Source: JBPOIC01 sp052034865 (GTDB lineage Bacteria; UBA10199; JADFYH01). Taken from it: a DNA stretch of 64,000 nucleotides. Below are positions 60,329 through 64,000 of the stretch, piece by piece. Numbering within the stretch: the first letter of the stretch is position 1; each line of letters begins with the position of its first letter. The position numbers were made by a program, and so were the translations under genes. The notes beneath the pieces are model-generated. The model had not been told where the DNA came from. It saw nothing but the letters and a program-made list of their open reading frames with translations, and made no database searches. Location of the stretch: contig JBPOIC010000039.1 of the NCBI GenBank assembly GCA_052034865.1, positions 1 through 64,000 of the forward strand, read 5' to 3'.

Positions 60329-61452
60329 AAAATCAAAGACTGAGATTTTTTCAGAAATCACAAGATCGTTTCAATAGATTGAAGAGCTTCACGATCAGAA
60401 TTTTCTATTCTCTTCTATTGATGGGATTGTTTTTAGAGTCGGCCTGTATCCGATATCCCAATTCCGGCATTCAGAACTCCTGGACTCAACAACTCCCTTC
60501 ATCTCAACAAACGACTTCGGATGAAACGGATGATGAAACCTCTTCGAACTTCCTTAAAATCACTGCCTTGAATGTTGGTCAGGGAGACGCCACTTTGATC
60601 ACAACCCCAAATGGAAAAAATCTTCTAATCGATGGTGGGCGGGATGGAAAGGGGCGGGATGTCATCCTTCCATACCTTAAATCTCGAGGAATTTCCTCGT
60701 TGGAGGCAGTCGTTGTGACTCATTACGATGGAGATCATTTGGGTGGAATCGATGAGGTGATCGCAGGCGAAGATGAAAAGTTAGGATCTGACGATGATTG
60801 GATTCCAAAACTCGGTGTTTACGATCGTGGAGGTTATCCTTTTGATAACGCCCCTTTTTATTCGTCCTATCTTCAGGCGTCAGGAGAACATCGAAAGACC
60901 TTGGCAATTGGCGAGACGGTGAATCTAGATATAAATGTAGAGATCCGCTGTGTGGCCGTAAATGGGAAGGTTCAAAATGGAGAAAATATTGATTTATCTC
61001 AACCCGGTTTTTCAGAAATCGAAAATAGTGCCTCGATTGCCCTATTGATCACCTATGGAAATTTTACTTACCTGACTTCCGGCGATCTGACCGGTGGAGG
61101 AAGCCCCGGAGGTTACAAAACCCTGGATGTTGAAACTCCGCTGGCAAAGGTAGTAGGCCCAGTGACGGCGGTGCATGCAAATCACCACGGAAGCTTGTCG
61201 AGTTCCAATGAGATCTGGATTGAAACCCTCCAGCCTGAACTCGTATTTTTTAGTGTTGGGAATGAGAATGATTACCACCACCCTGCTCAAGAAGTGCTTG
61301 AGCGCTGGCAGGCGACAGACGCCGAAATTTGGCTCACCGAAAAAGGCTCTGGGGGATTTGTTCAGGGGGAGCATGTCGTCAACGGCTCTATCGAGCTTAG
61401 AACCGATGGCGAGAATTTCGAGATGGGTGAAGATCTGATTCCTTTAAATTAG
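60325..61452 (+). CDS. ComEC-type metallo-beta-lactamase-fold lipoprotein (predicted extracytoplasmic hydrolase/nuclease)
   Basis: This 375-residue protein has a lipoprotein-like N-terminus (SLLLMGLFLESAC, Cys41) and a beta-lactamase-fold domain from about 77 on. The domain starts LKITALNVGQGDATLITTPN, as in the ComEC/Rec2 C-terminal domain, with GKNLLIDGGRDGKGRDVILP. The metal motif is THYDGDHLGG (HxDxDH, about 132-141), and later motifs are LTSGDLTGGG and VHANHHGSLSSSNEIW (about 275-290). It is a stand-alone ComEC-like hydrolase. Its start overlaps the LTD lipoprotein by 4 bp (ATGA), so the two are coupled; the LTD protein may dock it to the envelope or to DNA. Nuclease activity is inferred from ComEC-type relatives. 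Confidence 0.82.
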   Translation: MKNQRLRFFQKSQDRFNRLKSFTIRIFYSLLLMGLFLESACIRYPNSGIQNSWTQQLPSSQQTTSDETDDETSSNFLKITALNVGQGDATLITTPNGKNLLIDGGRDGKGRDVILPYLKSRGISSLEAVVVTHYDGDHLGGIDEVIAGEDEKLGSDDDWIPKLGVYDRGGYPFDNAPFYSSYLQASGEHRKTLAIGETVNLDINVEIRCVAVNGKVQNGENIDLSQPGFSEIENSASIALLITYGNFTYLTSGDLTGGGSPGGYKTLDVETPLAKVVGPVTAVHANHHGSLSSSNEIWIETLQPELVFFSVGNENDYHHPAQEVLERWQATDAEIWLTEKGSGGFVQGEHVVNGSIELRTDGENFEMGEDLIPLN

Positions 61453-61639
61453 CCAGTTTCAACATCAAGTGTTTATACATCCACTTTGGAAACATCCTTC
61501 CCAGCTGTTTTGCCCTCCACTTATTGCCCATACACTTCCTGATTGATTTCCTTCGATTTTTTTCCTAGATCAGTATCTGTATTTCCAACAACTACCGAAG
61601 AGCTGGATCTTAAAGGACTTTTTGAGTTCTTGTATTCTT

Positions 61640-62320
61640 ATGGAACTGATCGAAGAAATAAAACCATCTTTTAACGTCGATCCCCAATCCGAGGTTGAAA
61701 AAACCGAGAGAAAATGGGGCTATGAGGTGAGTAAACGCCTCTTCGATATCGTTTTTGCCCTCATCCAGATTCCCTTCCTTTTCCCTCTCATGGCTCTCAT
61801 TGCCATCCTTATTAAAATCGATTCCAAAGGCCCTATCTTCTTTTCTCACCAAAGGGTTGGTAAAGGGGGAAAGTTATTTCATTGTTATAAGTTCAGGACG
61901 ATGGTTGTAGGGGCGCACGAGCTGAAAGCAGATTTAGAACATCTTAATGAAATGGAAGGTCATGCCTTCAAAATGAAAAATGATCCGCGTGTGACTCGCT
62001 TAGGAAGTTTTCTTAGAAAATATAGTTTGGATGAGCTACCGCAAATTTTTAATGTCATTAAAGGAGAAATGTCTTTTGTCGGGCCTCGTCCTCCTCTTCC
62101 TGAAGAAGTACAGAATTACCAGCCCTGGCATCGAAAAAGACTTTCGGTAACTCCTGGGATTACGTGTTTGTGGCAAATTAATGGTAGAAATGAGATTCAA
62201 AGTTTTGATGATTGGGTGAGAATGGATCTTTTATACATTCAAAACTCATCTTTTTTACACGATCTGAAGATTATTCTTAAGACCGTTCCAGTGGTTCTTT
62301 CAAGACGTGGGGCGTATTAG
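61640..62320 (+). CDS. Initiating sugar-phosphate transferase (bacterial sugar transferase family)
   Basis: The 226-residue short polyisoprenyl-phosphate hexose-1-phosphate transferase starts a glycan on undecaprenyl phosphate. RKWGYEVSKRLFDIVFALIQ leads into the re-entrant membrane helix (about 25-55). GPIFFSHQRVGKGGKLFHCY and KFRTM follow, then the catalytic DELPQIFNVIKGEMSFVGPR and P (about 136-156), with TPGITCLWQINGRNEIQSFD near the end. It lacks the four-helix N-terminal domain of WbaP. I use ATG 61640; a TTG 18 bp upstream is less likely. The IS1595-like element starts one base after its stop codon, so any genes that once followed are cut off. Confidence 0.92.
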   Translation: MELIEEIKPSFNVDPQSEVEKTERKWGYEVSKRLFDIVFALIQIPFLFPLMALIAILIKIDSKGPIFFSHQRVGKGGKLFHCYKFRTMVVGAHELKADLEHLNEMEGHAFKMKNDPRVTRLGSFLRKYSLDELPQIFNVIKGEMSFVGPRPPLPEEVQNYQPWHRKRLSVTPGITCLWQINGRNEIQSFDDWVRMDLLYIQNSSFLHDLKIILKTVPVVLSRRGAY

Positions 62321-63067
62321 ATTTTGGTTCATGACTAGCAAATTGGTTTTGCTTTGAGGAGTTTCAGGATCAATGGGTAGAGGTTTTCATGCTTGTGATT
62401 GAAACTGAACTCACATTCTTTTAAGTGTAAATAGAAAGTCGATTTTCTCATCCCGCGAAACTTCGCAAGCCTCACCTTCGCCAGTCCCCAAAAGTTCTAA
62501 ATTCCATTAATGTGGGTCTTATCTGTGGCAAAGACGTTCGCCCCATGGTTGACCCGGTAATGCCTTCGGTATCCTAAATCCACCAGTCCATCATAGGCCC
62601 GCCATTTGTTCGAATGAATCGTGTTCTTAAAATCGACCTTTCCCCGGATGACCGCATGCAACGTAGATCTGGAGCAATCGGGCACGATCTCTGTATAGAC
62701 CTTGCCGTTGCGCTTATAGACACCAAACACAATCGTTTTTCCTAAAGCTCCACGCCATCTTTTCCCTCGAACGCGTCTGGCTCCAAAGAACGACTCGTCT
62801 ACTTCCACTTCTCCTTGAAAAGGCGATTCTCTCTCGCAACTTTGAGCAATGAGTTGACGGATGAGGGTTAGATAACGATTGAATCGTATTCCGATTAAGT
62901 CCTGACAATTGAGCAATCTGAGTTGCCTGCAAATCCACCGAAAAATATCGGACAATTTCCCGGATTTTAGCCCTCGAAATCTTTGAACCATGAAAACACC
63001 CGCGAACCCTTATCATCTCTAGCTTTTTAGACATTATTCATGCCATTTGCTAGTCATGAACCAAAAT
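62321..63067 (-). mobile_element. IS1595-like insertion sequence, inactivated
   Basis: The 23 bases at 62321-62343 (beginning ATTTTGGTTCATGACTAGCA) and the reverse complement of 63045-63067 are identical, giving perfect terminal inverted repeats around a single transposase gene, about 747 bp in all. I found no matching direct repeat at the flanks, whether the end is set at ATTTT or at GGTTC. The transposase is broken by a frameshift and a stop. The left end abuts the sugar transferase stop codon exactly. Confidence 0.8.
62335..63034 (-). pseudogene. IS1595-family transposase, broken by frameshift and amber codon
   Basis: The N-terminus is read from ATG 63034 (MSKKLEMIRVRGCF, ATQIAQLSGLNRNTI). 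One extra base near 62881 shifts the frame, and the protein continues NRYLTLIRQLIAQSCERESP, FQGEVEVDESFFGARRVRGK and GKTIVFGVYKRNGKVYTEIV, with DSF as the first DDE-like acid. HSNKWRAYDGL is the second, and THINGI is followed by TAG at 62497-62499. Beyond it the same frame runs NFWGLAKVRLAKFRGMRKST to a stop at 62335-62337 in the terminal repeat. Glu is expected at the TAG (HINGIENFWG). Both lesions make it inactive. Confidence 0.85.
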
Positions 63068-63111
63068 TATTTTGTCACTCACAACTAAAGATGTCCTGTG
63101 ATTGATTTTAT

Positions 63112-64000
63112 TCATGCGGCCTTTTTTTTGGCTTTCAGGCTGTAAGGTTTGCCGTTTTGTTCGTACTGTCCCAACAGCTTGTCCTGATAACTCACTCCCA
63201 ACGTTCCATTGGGAAACTGGTGGACGATGACCGGACAGCGAACAAAGTGAACTCTCTCAGGCCTTTCAGGAATCTGCAGAATCACATTCTGGTAAGTCAC
63301 GGTGTTGTCTTGGCGCACAATCCTCTCCTCCTGAACCGAAAGCAGAAGCTTTAAGTCAATGCCTGCCAAAGGAGTAAAGGCCGTCTCTGTCTAAGCCGGG
63401 GGCACCGTAAAGAGTTTATTGAACTTCGCTAGAAACGTTTTGTTCAGATACTCATTGGCCTGATCATAGCTTTGAATCCCCTCCAAACGAAGCTCTTGAG
63501 GCAGTCTACCTTGGAACGTCCCAAACGCCCGCTCACTCCTCCCCCGTGCCTGAGGAGAACGAGCGGAGATCTGACGGATTCCTAAGGCCTTTAACACCCG
63601 ACTGACTTGGCCGTTCTGCACCTCATCCGGTCCTTGCACCGCCTGGCTAGTCCGTCCGAAGTGAGATCTTCGATCATGATAGAGCTCACAGAAACGACCA
63701 TAACGGGTCAAGACATGCTCCAAAGCAGCCAGGGTCGACAGCGTCCCTTCCTGAGGTACGAATCGGGCATACAACGCCTTGCCATCCGCATCGTCTAACA
63801 CCAAGATTAAATCCCAGGGCGGAATGCTTGCAATCCATTCATGAGTTGATCCATCGATGTGGATCAACATCCCCCGCATCCCACGCCTCTCCCGTTTACG
63901 CCGATGCTTTCCCCGAGACGGCCCTTTCTGGACAATCCCCGCCTCCTCCAACACGATGCGGGTCCAGTTGTAGGAAAGAGACAGCTGATGCTTTTGGGTC
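63112..64000 (-). pseudogene. ISNCY-type transposase with internal stop, 5' end beyond the window
   Basis: The reading frame enters at the right edge (KHQLSLSYNWTRIVLEEAGI) and runs through HIDGSTHEWIASIPPWDLIL and VLDDADGKALYARFVPQEGT. ELYHDRRSHFGRTSQ, then ARSPQARGRSERAFGTFQGR and FNKLFTVPPA follow, to TAG at 63391-63393. It resumes in the same frame with TETAFTPLAGIDLKLLLSVQ and VTYQNVILQIPERPERVHFV, ending at 63112. This is the integrase-like core (D...D...E in RGRSERAFG) plus the C-terminal domain of ISNCY-family transposases. The internal TAG splits it, and no terminal repeats are visible inside the window. Confidence 0.8.

Noticed and set aside
62313..63075. Target-site duplication around the IS1595-like element.
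   Set aside because: The 8 bases outside the repeats differ (CGTATTAG versus TATTTTGT), and setting the end at GGTTC does not help.
28802..63393. Possible recoding of TAG, since BrnT, the IS1595 transposase and the ISNCY transposase each have one in-frame TAG followed by intact family sequence.
   Set aside because: Ordinary genes here end in TAG (gltA, nuoK, the sugar transferase, the 41318-41950 gene) right at their family C-termini. The affected genes are all selfish elements, and the first two carry frameshifts as well. Simple decay explains it.
1..64000. CRISPR arrays, rRNA and tRNA genes.
   Set aside because: No regularly spaced repeats, no rRNA-like blocks and no cloverleaf with a GTTC-type T arm stood out by eye; a dedicated tRNA scan was not possible.

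Overview
The window reads as chromosome of an uncultured-type Gram-negative bacterium with deltaproteobacterial or Bdellovibrio-like character. The outer membrane is shown by a FadL-type porin, a Wzi-like barrel, a Wza-like SLBB exporter and several lipoproteins. The lineage hint is weaker: a one-domain histone-fold protein of the kind described in Bdellovibrio, a bacterial ceramide-type locus, and intergenic spacers full of short palindromic repeats. No rRNA, tRNA or CRISPR array was seen. Functions are read from motifs and gene order; no database search was possible.

Layout. 1-6.1 kb (minus strand): a ChaN-like protein cut by the window edge, a Wzi-like outer membrane protein and an RND/MMPL exporter. 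6.4-14.6 kb: envelope lipid and glycan genes, namely a GT4 glycosyltransferase overlapping a polysaccharide deacetylase, a UPF0104 membrane protein, a PAP2/Aur1-like enzyme, then a serine-palmitoyltransferase-like enzyme, a GNAT-type acyltransferase and an SDR-type reductase. The last three match the bacterial ceramide set Spt-bCerS-CerR. 14.8-23.3 kb: housekeeping genes (proA, rsfS, rlmH, gpmI, the histone-fold gene, gltA, a transaldolase-like aldolase, an M3 peptidase), followed by a small Sm-like protein and a PilZ protein.

24.2-41.3 kb: a complex I locus in the order A-B-C-D-E-F-G-H-J-K-L-M-N. nuoI is missing; an opposite-strand helical protein lies exactly where it should be. The locus is also interrupted by two decayed toxin-antitoxin pairs (BrnT/antitoxin between nuoF and nuoG, HicAB between nuoK and nuoL) and contains two unrecognised membrane or exported proteins. 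41.3-46.5 kb: an unknown protein, a FadL-type porin, an ArsC-like reductase, 3-methyladenine DNA glycosylase I and an ethylmalonyl-CoA mutase (MeaA/Ecm type).

46.5-57.7 kb (minus strand): a probable operon of SLBB exporter, Wzz-like co-polymerase and a 2883-residue FAAL-ACP-KS-AT-DH-ER-KR-ACP synthase with no release domain. 57.9-62.3 kb (plus strand): a secreted protein, a lipoprotein with two lamin-tail domains, a ComEC-type metallo-beta-lactamase lipoprotein (each overlapping the next) and an initiating sugar-phosphate transferase. The end holds two inactivated insertion sequences, an IS1595-like element with perfect 23-bp ends and an ISNCY-like transposase running off the window.

The main themes are envelope building (sphingolipid-like lipids, exopolysaccharide, an acyl-polyketide made alongside polysaccharide export) and respiration, in a chromosome whose selfish genes are nearly all broken.
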